The translations under genes were made by a program, and so were the position numbers. Shown piece by piece: positions 55,255 to 64,000 of a DNA stretch of 64,000 nucleotides (the stretch's first letter is position 1; each line of letters opens with the position of its first letter). The stretch spans positions 124,001-188,000 of the forward strand of contig CBDDEJ010000011.1 of NCBI GenBank assembly GCA_965226915.1. The letters are read 5' to 3'. Under the pieces are notes generated by a model. It did no database searches and was not told the DNA's origin. It saw only the letters and a program-made list of their open reading frames with translations. This stretch comes from Io17-Chloro-G2 sp965226915 (GTDB lineage Bacteria; Chloroflexota; Dehalococcoidia; Lucifugimonadales; UBA3495).

Positions 55255-56406
55255 TCAGGCGCCCGCCTCCGCAAGCTGTTTGATTCCTTGGACCGTCCGG
55301 GTCATGTTGCCGCGGTGCTGTTCCCGGCGGCTGGCAAGTATCTGTTGCGCCTGCTCGGGATTTTCTTCCATTGCCCTACCCGTTCCCGACACCCTGGGAC
55401 CGATGACGAGCCGTTGCCGTAACCTGGCGCCTCCGTGTATCCGGTCAAGTTCAAACCGCCATTGGGCGCTGGGCGTATCAGGATCGCCCACGTTCCAGGC
55501 GAAAACCCGCGGCGGATCACAAGCAACGACGTATGAGGTAGTCTGCCATACCCGATTTACGTCTTTCCGCTCGTTCCTGCCAATGAACGAAGCCCCTTCC
55601 CGCGGTCCATCGGCGTCAACCCAGTCGGCGCCCTGGAACTCGTTGCTGAATCGGGCCGGAATATTGATGTCACTGACCAACTCCCATATACGTTCAGGCG
55701 GAGCGGCAATGTCCACCTCAACGGTCACGCCCGGCGCCGTGGCCAGAAGCGAACTCTCTTCGCTGGGGCGCTCGTGGGTGTAACCCCATTGATCGAACCA
55801 AACGATCTCCGAAGCCGGCCGTCGCGGCGCGGGCTTGAAGTCTGACCCTATCGTCCAAGCGACGGGCAGCAGCACCACCTGGGTCACGCCGGCGGGAATT
55901 CCCAGCAGGTCCGCGAACTCCTTGGCCTTTCCCGGATGCAGGGTGGTCCAAGCCGAACCGAGGCCCCGCGCCCGAAGCGCAAGGCAAAAACTCCAAGCAG
56001 CCTGGATCACCGAGTCGAACAAGCCGGGCCGCCCGCTGCCATCATGGACCCCCCAAATCGTGGCTAAAACAAGCACCGGCGCCCGTTCCAGATTAGCGGC
56101 TAGATGGGCCGCCGAATCCCCCACCAGGTCTGTAGAATCTCCGGCCGCTTGCCGGTCTTCGGCCCTGGCGATCATCCTGCTCCCACCAGCAGCCCGGTAC
56201 AGATCCGCCAGTTTTGACTTGGTTTCAGGGTCCCTTATCACCATCCAGCGCCGGCTGGAGAGACCGCCTCCCGTCGGCGCCTGCTCCGCCAACTCTATGC
56301 ACCTCATAATGAGGTCATCCGGCACGTCGCGTTCAAGGTCGAGCCGGCGGCGGACCGCCCGTGTCTTACCCAGGAGTTCATCCATTTGTTCTATGTTAAA
56401 TTCCAT
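55255..56406 (-). CDS. Nitroreductase fused to SRPBCC (START-like) domain
   Basis: 383 aa. Residues 1-210 form a flavin nitroreductase fold (TRAVRRRLDLERDVPDDLIMRCIELAEQAPTGGG, then RAPVLVLATIW and GLGSAWTTLHPGKAKEFADLLGIPAGVTQVVLLPVAW). Residues 225-375 form an SRPBCC domain (VTVEVDIAAPPERIWELVSDINIPARFSNEFQGADWVD, and RVFAWNVGDPDTPSAQWRFELD). The pairing suggests that a hydrophobic substrate is presented to the flavin, or that two separate genes fused. ATG at 56406. Confidence 0.85.
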   Translation of the reverse strand: MEFNIEQMDELLGKTRAVRRRLDLERDVPDDLIMRCIELAEQAPTGGGLSSRRWMVIRDPETKSKLADLYRAAGGSRMIARAEDRQAAGDSTDLVGDSAAHLAANLERAPVLVLATIWGVHDGSGRPGLFDSVIQAAWSFCLALRARGLGSAWTTLHPGKAKEFADLLGIPAGVTQVVLLPVAWTIGSDFKPAPRRPASEIVWFDQWGYTHERPSEESSLLATAPGVTVEVDIAAPPERIWELVSDINIPARFSNEFQGADWVDADGPREGASFIGRNERKDVNRVWQTTSYVVACDPPRVFAWNVGDPDTPSAQWRFELDRIHGGARLRQRLVIGPRVSGTGRAMEENPEQAQQILASRREQHRGNMTRTVQGIKQLAEAGA

Positions 56407-56478
56407 TTAGCACCTTTTTAGTAACTTTCCGGGAGATATTGCTGCTTGTAGGCGCGAAAACCTAGCTTGCGGGAGTCA

Positions 56479-58470
56479 TTAGCCTTCGCTGCCATTGTTG
56501 CCGCGGAAATAGTCATACTTTGACCCAGCGCGGTCTACCACCCTTTCCAGGTCTTCCGCCAACATGTACCCTTCGTCGATCAAGGCTCGGCCCGCCGACT
56601 CGACCTGGGAGAGGTAGTCTTCCCTCGAACCGTAACGCTCTTGAATGGAAAGCCTGCGATCGCCGGAGGACTTTCGATCGGCCGGTGTCGCGGGGAATGG
56701 CAGGGTCCAACCAGCCAAGCCGCCCGTTATGCCGATGAACAAGTTGGGATTGCCGATACTCTCGTCTCTGAGATTCCAGCCGGTGTAAGTGGCGACGGGA
56801 ACAGTCAAATCGGGCAACCGGATGCCGGCCAGCTCGTTGTAGTTTTCGTCTAGGTCCGAAACCAACGCGGGATATTCTTCCCCCTGGATCGCGGGCAGCG
56901 AGGTGAGCCGCCCCAGATGGGTGTCAGGTCCGTAGTCCAACCGCATGGCACGAGTGCTTTCAAGAGGCACCCGCACCCCCGGCAGCTCCGCGAACCTGTC
57001 CAACAGCGAGCCGGACGCCACAGCTGTTCCTTCGGACAGGCTTGGATGTCGACTGGGTGGAGGCGGTTCACCGGTGGAAACCCAGCGGTCTAGGTTCTCC
57101 AGCGCCGCCCGCAGCAACGGAGTGTAGTCAACGCTGTTGAAGGGAAGCTGACCGCGAATGCCGTCATTGCTCCTCACCTCCAGTGGCGGGAACTCCCCGG
57201 CGCCGTGTTGAGATCCGGCGAAATGGTAACGCCTGACCGATGTTGACTGCGGGGCGTCTTGCATGGTTTCCAAATCCGTATGAATCAGGGCGGCGTCGCC
57301 CCGCCAATATTCGGCGGAGGTGTTGGTGAACATCATCTTTGGGACTTTGCCCATTTGTTCCATGCGAGCCAATAATGATCCGGTCTCGCCGGTCACCGGG
57401 TCTGTCTGCTCAGTATCGGTGAAGGGAAACAATTCGGGAGCTATAAAACAAATATCTTGGGAAGGCTGTCCAAACCGGAGGTTGAACTCTCCCTTCATCC
57501 CACCCGCTACGTGGGCGATTATGCCGTCAAGGGCAATTCGCTCCTCCTCATCCTCATGCAACCCCAGATGGATCAACTGCCGCAGGAACCGGCCACTCTG
57601 GGACCTGCCGAACGCATACCCGTAATCGATGGGGCCGGAGCAGGGATTTCCTTCAGATGGGGATGCGTGCTTTAGGAAAGACACTGTGTCCCTGACGGCC
57701 GCGAAGCCCAGCCCCACAATAGTGCTGCCCTTGGCGCCATACACCAGCTGATATATCCTGCCGGGCTGGAAACCCCGGGGCATGTAAACGTGGCTGGGTT
57801 CTCCCCCGGCGCTATTGTCTTCCTGCCGAATGAACGACCAATCCCCCCGGTTGATGGCCTCAGGTGAGCTGTTGGGCTGGTCGCGGACCGTCAAAGTGGC
57901 GGTTGGATCATCCACGTCGGCCGGTGGATGGGGAAGATGCCCGCGGTGCGACAACAAAAAGGAGTTAACCGGGGAGTTGCACTGGAATTGGCAAAGAATC
58001 CTCCCGGTCAGCGGTCCCAAAGGGCCAATGGCTTCAGGGGCTTGCATACCAATCAACCCGGGCGCCGGAGGCACGTCGGCCTGCCAACCGCACCAAACCA
58101 CGGTATATCCCTGCCGCATCAAGAATCCATTCCCGGCCTGCAACGGGGCGAGAAGATCGTCCGGCGCGGGGGCGTTGTTCAGGCTCAAGGCTGTCTTGCG
58201 GCCCCGGTTGACCACGTCGAAGAGAAGGCGGCGGTTTCCCCGGCCGGAACCGGCGGGCTGGAGCATAGCGAAATGGGAGGAGAACCCAACTTTGCCGTCG
58301 GCGTCCCTGGGGGCGAGCTCCAAGTCGGTTATGACTTCGTTTCGGGCGTTGGTTGGGTCGACCAGGAAGTGGGCGGTCCCTTCCAAAAACTCGTATGGCC
58401 CCACATCGCCAAAAGCCACTCCATCCGCAAAGTCACTTCGGCTGGAGATATCAATCTTAGTCAACGCCAT
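56479..58470 (-). CDS. Alpha/beta hydrolase domain protein (Abhydrolase_10 type)
   Basis: 663 aa. DISSRSDFADGVAFGDVGPYEFLEGTAHFLVDP is the conserved N-terminus; RLLFDVVNRGRKTALSL, YTVVWCGWQADVPPAPG and YGYAFGRSQSGRFLRQLIHLG carry the fold, the last with a GRSQSG nucleophile elbow (Ser). Typical of large esterase-like proteins described as alpha/beta hydrolase domain. The ATG at 58470 has AAAGGAT upstream; a longer TTG/ATG-started version (58527) is less likely. No signal peptide is obvious. Confidence 0.85.
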   Translation of the reverse strand: MALTKIDISSRSDFADGVAFGDVGPYEFLEGTAHFLVDPTNARNEVITDLELAPRDADGKVGFSSHFAMLQPAGSGRGNRRLLFDVVNRGRKTALSLNNAPAPDDLLAPLQAGNGFLMRQGYTVVWCGWQADVPPAPGLIGMQAPEAIGPLGPLTGRILCQFQCNSPVNSFLLSHRGHLPHPPADVDDPTATLTVRDQPNSSPEAINRGDWSFIRQEDNSAGGEPSHVYMPRGFQPGRIYQLVYGAKGSTIVGLGFAAVRDTVSFLKHASPSEGNPCSGPIDYGYAFGRSQSGRFLRQLIHLGLHEDEEERIALDGIIAHVAGGMKGEFNLRFGQPSQDICFIAPELFPFTDTEQTDPVTGETGSLLARMEQMGKVPKMMFTNTSAEYWRGDAALIHTDLETMQDAPQSTSVRRYHFAGSQHGAGEFPPLEVRSNDGIRGQLPFNSVDYTPLLRAALENLDRWVSTGEPPPPSRHPSLSEGTAVASGSLLDRFAELPGVRVPLESTRAMRLDYGPDTHLGRLTSLPAIQGEEYPALVSDLDENYNELAGIRLPDLTVPVATYTGWNLRDESIGNPNLFIGITGGLAGWTLPFPATPADRKSSGDRRLSIQERYGSREDYLSQVESAGRALIDEGYMLAEDLERVVDRAGSKYDYFRGNNGSEG

Positions 58471-58563
58471 ATGAATATCCTTTCCTTTAACGTATTCATC
58501 CGGTAACGTATTCATCCCGGTCAGCAAGGTTGAGCGGTCCCATGAGGCTTGGAAGTACTCAGG

Positions 58564-59011
58564 CTAGTCTTCGACTTCCATGATCATCTCGATCTCGATA
58601 CAGGCCCCGTTGGGCAGCGAGCCCATGCCCACGGCGGACCTGGCATGGGCGCTGGCCTCGCCGTAGAGCTTGCTCAGAAGGTCGGCTCCGTTGGCGACCT
58701 GGGGTTGTTGGCCGAAATCCGGCGCCGAGTTGACCATGCAGAGCAGCTTGGCAACTTGCTTCATTTTGTCCAGGTCTCCTATCACCGCCTTCACGTCGGC
58801 TTAGGCAGTTGAGGCAAGCCTGCCTGGCCGCCTCGTAACCCTGCTCCACAGTGATCTCCGCTCCCAGCTTGCCTATTTGCATCGGTCCGGGCGTATGGCC
58901 GCCGACGAAGAGAATGTTTCCAACCTTGACCGCTCCGGCGCGGCCGGGGGGCGGCGACCCGGCGGCGGGCAGATCTAGTCCCATTTCTTTCAGCTTGTGC
59001 TCCACTTCCAT
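58564..59011 (-). pseudogene. RidA-family protein with one frameshift
   Basis: MEVEHKLKEMGLDLPAAG, then VGNILFVGGHTPG and GAEITVEQGYEAARQACLNCL give the N-terminal half of a RidA-like fold. One extra base near 58801 (CTAAGCC for CTAGCC on the minus strand) shifts the frame; after it the other frame continues ADVKAVIGDLDKMKQVAKLLCMVNSAPDFGQQPQ and ends CIEIEMIMEVED. RidA proteins hydrolyse reactive imines/enamines. A sequencing error could explain the shift. Confidence 0.85.
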
Positions 59012-59088
59012 CTTGATTCTCCTCTAGCTATTTACTGCCCGCCTGCTTGATCTGGCCAACCTCAAGTTATTGCCGCTGATTTTAGGAC

Positions 59089-59475
59089 TTAGTCTTCCAC
59101 GGCCGCTGGACGGGCGCCCTCGAGATAATGGGTATGGTCCGGCGAGTAAGGGTCCAGCGCCGGGAAGAACACCAGCATCTCAGCGGCCCGGTCGCCAATG
59201 ACCTTGAAGCCATGTTCCGCTCCCGGTGGAATAGCCACGGTATGGTTCTTCGGGACAACGTGGGTTTCCCCATCGATCCGCACTTCCAAAGTTCCTTCCA
59301 TGATGACGATCAACTCGTCGATGGTGTGGGTGTGCAGAGGCGCTCCCGACCCCGGTTCTCCGGTGTTAAGGCTGAAGGTGCTGGTCACCCCCTGGTCCCG
59401 TCCCGTCACGTCCCATTTACGATAGCCGGGCCTCCAGGGCACTTCCGGAGCTTGGCTGTGGTCGATGATCGGCAT
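59089..59475 (-). CDS. Cupin-domain protein
   Basis: 128 aa single-domain cupin. LHTHTIDELIVIMEGTLEVRIDG contains motif 1 metal ligands (HTHTxDE) and PPGAEHGFKVIGD contains motif 2 (the second His). Function unknown; often co-located with hydrolases such as the neighbour at 56479. ATG at 59475. Confidence 0.9.
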   Translation of the reverse strand: MPIIDHSQAPEVPWRPGYRKWDVTGRDQGVTSTFSLNTGEPGSGAPLHTHTIDELIVIMEGTLEVRIDGETHVVPKNHTVAIPPGAEHGFKVIGDRAAEMLVFFPALDPYSPDHTHYLEGARPAAVED

Positions 59476-59676
59476 GATTATCCTCCATGTGATTCAATGG
59501 GCAAGGCGAGTGATAAACTCGGCCGCCCTCTGGGAGCGCCGGGCGGCGCAGCGACTTTCCCTAAGCCCGCAAGACCGTGTGTAGCCGTTTGTAAAGACCG
59601 CAGCCGAATCTTCCCTACACCAAGGGCCCATGCAGCCGATTCTCCGTACGGCAACGCCAGAGCCTGAGAACCCAGG

Positions 59677-60054
59677 TTACTGGGGCAGCTTCCGGTCGGC
59701 GTCCACTAGTTGCATACGCCAGCCATCTGGATCCCGCAGGTTAACGTTGGTTCTGCCAGTAACTTGGACCAAATGGGGGCCACGGTCCGGCTTTATCCCC
59801 TTCGATGTGACGTCGTCGTAGGCTTCTTGGGCGTTGGCTACCTTCAACGCGATGTGGTTGATGCCTATGGTCTCCTCACCGGTGGCGGTGTGGATCTCGA
59901 TGACCGGTTGGTTCTCCCCCGGAAGTTGCAGCTCGGCGGAGCCTCCGTGGTGCTCGGTGCGCAATAGCACTTTGAAGCCCAGCTTTTCGTAGAAAGCGAC
60001 ATGCTCGTCCACGTCCCGGACGATTCCCTCGATGTGGTCAATCCCTAGAACCAT
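59677..60054 (-). CDS. VOC-family (glyoxalase-like) protein
   Basis: 125 aa. GIDHIEGIVRDVDEHVAFYEKLGFKVLL (first His), IEIHTATGE, INHIALKVANAQEAYDDVTSKG (second His) and RTNVNLRDPDGWRMQLVDA are typical VOC betalphabetabetabeta modules. Could be a glyoxalase/epimerase or a resistance protein. ATG at 60054. Confidence 0.92.
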   Translation of the reverse strand: MVLGIDHIEGIVRDVDEHVAFYEKLGFKVLLRTEHHGGSAELQLPGENQPVIEIHTATGEETIGINHIALKVANAQEAYDDVTSKGIKPDRGPHLVQVTGRTNVNLRDPDGWRMQLVDADRKLPQ

Positions 60055-60149
60055 GATTCCCCCTGCATCCTGGATATAGCCAAAGTGGGTCGAAGATACA
60101 AACCTGCGTCCTGGATGTCAACCTGAATGGGTTGCTTAGGTATTGCCTA

Positions 60150-60322
60150 GAAACTCGGACGGAAACCCCGATTCTCTCCAAGCTGCCGTTTTCTTAGCGA
60201 CGATTGTCGATGTAACAGTGAGTTCTTGAACCGTATTACAGACACTATCATGCCACATAAGACTATAATACGTCTGTCTGGCGTAGCGCGAAACCCGGCC
60301 AATGGCTTTCCGGCCAGACCTC
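60150..60322 (+). mobile_element. MITE-1 copy 5 (173 bp)
   Basis: CTAG at 60147-60150 and 60322-60325 with TA duplicated. Followed directly by MITE-2 copy 2. Almost identical to copies 3 and 4. Confidence 0.88.
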
Positions 60323-60324
60323 TA

Positions 60325-60471
60325 GTACTACAACGACGCGTTATGAGAAAACACGCTCAGGTCTTCTTCTTCAGCTACGGACCGTTCATCATGGGAGACT
60401 CGCACTCGTTCGTTGCCAGCTTCAAAATCCGCCCACGAGTTACCTTGTAGGATAACACGTCGTTGTAGTAC
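60325..60471. mobile_element. MITE-2 copy 2 (147 bp)
   Basis: Same sequence as the copy at 51822-51968 except for a few bases (for example GATAACACGTC near the end). Terminal repeats as described there; TA on both sides. Confidence 0.88.
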
Positions 60472-60689
60472 TAGGGACGTACAGCCCTACGCTCATACGG
60501 ACACAATTCACATCTCTGCGCCGACGCCCGCAAGGGTTTGCCCACGCTGCAGCGACCGCCAGGAACATCGTTGACAGTGCCACCATCCGGGGGATTGAGG
60601 ACGGGCCCTATGGTGGTACGCCCCCACCGATGGGGGAAGAAATAAGCGGCGAAATGCTGACCGCCCCACAGCCTGATAACGGAGAGAAT

Positions 60690-61720
60690 TGGGGCAGCGG
60701 ACACGGGAGGTCATCGAGATTCCGGCGGCCCCGGTGGAGGTCACGGAGCACGTCTTCATGGTCCGGACGTGTCCGTTATGCCGGAAACGGTGGTTGCCCC
60801 GGGAGCCGCTGCAGGGCGTTGCCGTGGGCCGGCAGCGGCTCCCGGGGTCAATCTGGTCAGTCTGATCATCACCCTGCGGGAAGAGGGGCGGTTGCCGGTA
60901 AGGACAATCCAATGGTATCTGCGAACGGTACACCAGTTGAAACTGAGCGTTGGGGCCATCGTCCGGACCATCCACCAGGCAGCCCAACAGGCCGGACCGG
61001 CCGTCAATGAAGTCTTGGAGCGTATCCGCCGCAGTCTTGTAGTGCACGCTGATGAGACCGGCTGGCGTGAGAACGGGGTCAATGGCTGCGTTTGGACTTT
61101 CAGCACGCCCACGGAGCGGTACTTCCTGCGGCGGGGCCGGGGCAGGGAAGTGGTGGACGAGGCGTTGGGAGAGGCCTTTGGCGGGATTTTGGTGAGCGAC
61201 TTCTACGTTGCATACCACCATTACCCCGGCTTGAAGCAGCGGTGCTGGGCCCACCTGCTGCGGGACATCCACAAGCTGAAAGTGTTGTACCCGGAAGACC
61301 AGGGCTTGGCCAAGTGGGCCCGTGGGGTGCAGCGGCTCTACACCAAGGGCGTGAGTTGGGCGGTGGCCGGGGGGCTGTTCCTCACGGGGGCAGTTGGCCC
61401 TGGAAAAGCGGTTGCTCAAGCTGTGCCGGCCTTTCCTGGAGGACCCTTCGGCAGTCCGGGGAAAACTGTGCCGGCGGATTGAGCGGCATATCAAGGAGTT
61501 GTTCGTCTTTGTTTCCCATCCGGAGACTCCCCCGGATAACAATGCGGCGGAGCGGAGCCTGCGCCACCTGGTGATCAGTCGTAAAATCAGCGGCGGCTCC
61601 CGTTCGGGAGCGGGCAGCGGCAGCAAGATGACCCTGGCATCCCTCTTCGGTACCTGGCGGGCCAGGGGTCTCAATCCCCTCCTGAAATGCCGCAGACTGC
61701 TGGTTTCCCCTCAACTCTGA
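60690..61720 (+). pseudogene. IS66-family transposase remnant, several frameshifts
   Basis: Plus-strand pieces: REVIEIPAAPVEVTEHVFMVRTCPLCRKRWLPREPLQGV in one frame, NLVSLIITLREEGRLPVRTIQWYLRTVHQLKLSVGAIV and VVHADETGWRENGVNGCVWTFSTPTERYFLRRGRGREVVDE in another, and RKISGGSRSGAGSGSKMTLASLFGTWRARGLNPL (IS66 C-terminal) in a third. Shifts near 60835 and 61390. Same family as 1-758. The DDE Asp residues are partly present. The N-terminal end before 60690 is not recognisable. Confidence 0.85.
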
Positions 61721-62412
61721 ACTGTCACTTCCACACACCTCGCCCCCTCTACTCTCCCAACCCAGGTTGACTCCGATACTTATACCAAGTCTGCTTAAAT
61801 GCCGCATGAAAGTCCGCGGTGATTCCGTAGCGGCGCACGTCCGTGCGCCGCTACCATGTTCAAAACATACCCTCTTTATTCAGAATTGGTATTAGCCTTG
61901 CAAACACGCCCCGGCAGGTCCATCTATATGGGCTGCCCTCGAAGGTTGAAAAGGATGTGGCCGCGTGTAAACAGCATGGACAGGCGGAGTGGCTCAGACC
62001 AATCAGGTGGGAAAAAGCCCGAATCCCGTTCCGAAATAAGCATAGATGAAGGAGCCGCAGGTGATACGGTCTGGTTGTGGTGATGCGTATTCTCAGCGGC
62101 GGAGTGCAGGGGCGGGTCTGAGACCCGGTATGGCGGGAAGCTGGACCCCGGCGTTATCACCACCCTCGGCGGCGCGCAGGATCCGTTGGGATCAGTCCGG
62201 TTACAGGGATACTCCCTTCGGTGCCGCGTTGCCGACTACTGAGAGTCCCGCAGTGTCCCGGCTGGGAAATTACCCTCCACCCTCCACCCTCCACCCTCCC
62301 TTTGCGAAAGGGGGGCGGGGGCTTAGTCCTCCATTTGGGAAAAGGGTGGGGCGTTTACGGGCTGACTGATTCGTTTGGTCTTGTGCGACGGGAAGAAGTG
62401 AGGTGATGTCCC
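61721..62412. other. Intergenic region with repeats
   Basis: About 690 nt. It holds a perfect 12-bp palindrome at 61827-61854 and C-rich tandem segments at 62270-62350 (CCCTCCACCCTCCACCCTCC, then TTTGCGAAAGGGGGGCGGGG and a variant TTTGGGAAAAGGGTGGGGC) of a dispersed repeat type. No gene is recognisable. The leader of the cadherin-like gene lies at its end. Confidence 0.6.
61827..61854. terminator. 12-bp perfect palindrome
   Basis: Arms GTAGCGGCGCAC and GTGCGCCGCTAC around GTCC. Stable hairpin, 106 nt after the IS66 remnant; either a terminator or a dispersed REP-like unit. Confidence 0.5.
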
Positions 62413-64000
62413 ATGAACAGTAGAATGTTCTTTGCGGCGGTTGCCGTTCTGTCCGTAATTGTCCTTGCCGCCCTCTCAGCGGCTCTTCCATCCGCCCTTC
62501 TGCCGGGAAACACGGCCTACGCCCAGACGAACAGCGCCCCGCAGTTCCCGTCCAGCGAGACCGGCACTCGCACCGTGGACGAGAACACGCCGTGGTATCA
62601 GAACATCGGCGACCCGGTGGTGGCCACCGACCCCGACGACGACAAGCTGACCTACTCCCTGGAAAACGCCCGCACATCCCCCTTCACCATCGACAGGTTC
62701 ACGGGCCAGTTGCAGACCGGCGCTCCCCTGGACTACGAGACCCAGGCCACCTACACGGCTAAGGTAATCGCAGCCGACCGACTCGAACCAGATGACCCAT
62801 CCCGCGCCACCGACACCATCACGGTGACCATCAACGTCAACAACGTGGATGAGCCGGGGAAGGTCTCGCTGACGTGGACCAGGCTTCAGGTCGGCGCCGA
62901 GGTTGAGGCCAGCCTGACCGACCCCGACGGCAACGTTTCGGGCGTGACATGGCACTGGGAGAAGCCCTCGGATAGGCCGAGCTGGACCGCCATCAGCACT
63001 GCGACGCAAGCCACCTACACCCCGGTAGAAGGCGACGTGAACAGATACCTGCGGGCCGTCGCCTCCTACACCGACCCTCTGGGGGCCGAAAAGACCGCAT
63101 TGTCGGCGGCCGCGTTTGTAAAGCCAGTGCCTGACCCCAACCAAACGCCGGACTTCCGGGTGAATACCGGTGGCGGTTACGACTGTCCCCAGGGTGAGAC
63201 GGCAGATGTCTGCCTGTACATTAACAGACACGCCCCGCCAGGCTCCGAAATCCACTACCCGGGCTATGTCTACATTACCGACCACGACCAGGTCCGCTAC
63301 TCTATAGGTGGAGCGGATGCCGTGAAGTTCCGCATTGGTCCGTTGAGCGGCGACCTGTACACTACGGACGCCCATGCCTACGATAACCCGGGGACAGATG
63401 GCAAATTCGAGATAACCATAACTGCCACTGACCCATCCGGCCGGTCCGACAGCATCGATGTGGCTCTCAGGCCCTCCGGCTCGGCAGGATCGCCTACTGT
63501 GAGGGGTCCCGAGGAAATCAGGTACCCCGAAAACGGCACCTGGCCGTTGGCCACCTACTCCGCCACTGCCTCCAACCCGGACCGCGACATTCAAGGCTGG
63601 ATAATCAGCGTTGAGCCCGGCGGCGGCGGCGGTGACTTCTTCGACATCGACGATGACGGTGTGCTTACTTTCACACAGCCCCCAGACTACGAGGACCCGG
63701 CGGACGAGAACGGGGACAACACGTACTCGTTCACCATCATGGCCTACGACACCAATCCTCCCAGTGGGCGAAGACCCGGCCGGACTTCATTTAGTGTGCG
63801 CGTCACCGTCGCCGACGTGAACGAACCGCCGGAGTTCTCCGTGGAGACTGCTTCCCGCACCATCGCCGAGAACACCACGACGGGTGTGGCCATCGGCGCT
63901 CCGGTAACGGCCACCGACCCGGACACCGGCGACACCCCGGCCTACACTCTGGAGGGCGCGAACTTAGATTCGTTCGACATTGACAGCGCCAGCGGCCAGA
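62413..64000 (+). CDS. Secreted cadherin-repeat-like protein (partial, runs off window)
   Basis: At least 529 codons, open to the window end. An N-terminal signal (MFFAAVAVLSVIVLAALSAA to NTAYAQ, likely cleaved after AYA) is followed by cadherin-type repeats: AENT/DENT starts, VVATDPDDDKLTYSL, DRFTGQL, TVTINVNNVDEPG, then VTATDPDTGDTPAYTLE. Such Ca-binding repeats (DPD, DxD) form extended adhesive stalks. ATG at 62413 with GAGGTGA 8 nt upstream. It faces outward and probably acts in surface adhesion or binding. Confidence 0.88.
   Translation, partial: MNSRMFFAAVAVLSVIVLAALSAALPSALLPGNTAYAQTNSAPQFPSSETGTRTVDENTPWYQNIGDPVVATDPDDDKLTYSLENARTSPFTIDRFTGQLQTGAPLDYETQATYTAKVIAADRLEPDDPSRATDTITVTINVNNVDEPGKVSLTWTRLQVGAEVEASLTDPDGNVSGVTWHWEKPSDRPSWTAISTATQATYTPVEGDVNRYLRAVASYTDPLGAEKTALSAAAFVKPVPDPNQTPDFRVNTGGGYDCPQGETADVCLYINRHAPPGSEIHYPGYVYITDHDQVRYSIGGADAVKFRIGPLSGDLYTTDAHAYDNPGTDGKFEITITATDPSGRSDSIDVALRPSGSAGSPTVRGPEEIRYPENGTWPLATYSATASNPDRDIQGWIISVEPGGGGGDFFDIDDDGVLTFTQPPDYEDPADENGDNTYSFTIMAYDTNPPSGRRPGRTSFSVRVTVADVNEPPEFSVETASRTIAENTTTGVAIGAPVTATDPDTGDTPAYTLEGANLDSFDIDSASGQ

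Noticed and set aside
60226..60450. 74-codon frames within the MITE pairs (also at 51723-51947)
   Set aside because: They span the MITE-1/MITE-2 junction and match only because the composite is duplicated; no protein family fits.
60508..61674. 388-codon minus-strand frame opposite the IS66 remnant
   Set aside because: It is antisense to recognisable transposase sequence and has no domain of its own.

Overview
The window looks like part of a free-living, F420- and corrinoid-using bacterium, probably a Chloroflexota/Dehalococcoidia-type (SAR202-like) genome. This is an inference from gene content: luciferase-like F420 or flavin oxidoreductases, an anaerobic cobalamin cluster, inositol-lipid genes, cadherin-like secreted proteins, many TTG/GTG starts and moderately high GC. 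No rRNA or other phylogenetic marker was available to settle it. TGA is used as an ordinary stop by many intact genes here (for example alaS and cbiC), so the genome uses the standard code.

Layout. 1-0.76 kb: partial IS66-type transposase. 0.9-33.5 kb: dense, mostly intact core genes, namely dnaJ-prmA; an atypical kinase with a PP2C phosphatase; inositol-1-phosphate synthase, GT4 and CDP-alcohol transferase (inositol lipid synthesis); a glutaredoxin-like disulfide oxidoreductase; ribH; an LLM oxidoreductase; moxR-DUF58-DUF4129; a sugar nucleotidyltransferase; a Phd/PIN toxin-antitoxin pair; Bax-inhibitor-1; tRNA-Gln; a nitrilase; ruvX-alaS; a small SWIM protein; an MFS transporter; then hemA-cbiC-cbiX and cbiD-cbiT-cbiL-cbiF-cbiG-cbiH, covering most of the anaerobic corrin ring pathway. 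33.5-62 kb: a decaying accessory region with frameshifted or truncated genes, five copies of a 173-bp TA-flanked element, two copies of a 147-bp element, an IS3 element and a second broken IS66 transposase. 62.4 kb to the end: start of a large secreted cadherin-like protein.

Main discovery. Two genes in the accessory region carry in-frame TGA codons exactly where their families carry cysteine, and nowhere else. A linalool dehydratase/isomerase-like enzyme (39667-41196) has two TGAs nine codons apart, matching the spacing and context of the two catalytic cysteines (Cys171/Cys180) of the Castellaniella enzyme. A cobalamin-binding/BtuF-like protein (48243-49172) has one TGA that turns the family's CDVC into CDVU. 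Each of the three TGAs is followed by a hairpin whose apical loop starts 16-22 nt downstream and has a G in its first two positions, as in published bacterial SECIS models. A cysteine desulfurase, a possible selenium donor, lies next to the first gene. I propose both are selenoproteins. The first would be a double-selenocysteine dehydratase/isomerase. The main competing explanation is pseudogene decay, which is real in this neighbourhood.

Second theme. The 173-bp elements sit in CTAG sites with TA duplications, as expected for IS630/Tc1-mariner-type MITEs. Removing them in silico restores the reading frames of an LLM monooxygenase, a GAF-cyclase and a sensor kinase, so their insertion history can be read directly from the sequence.
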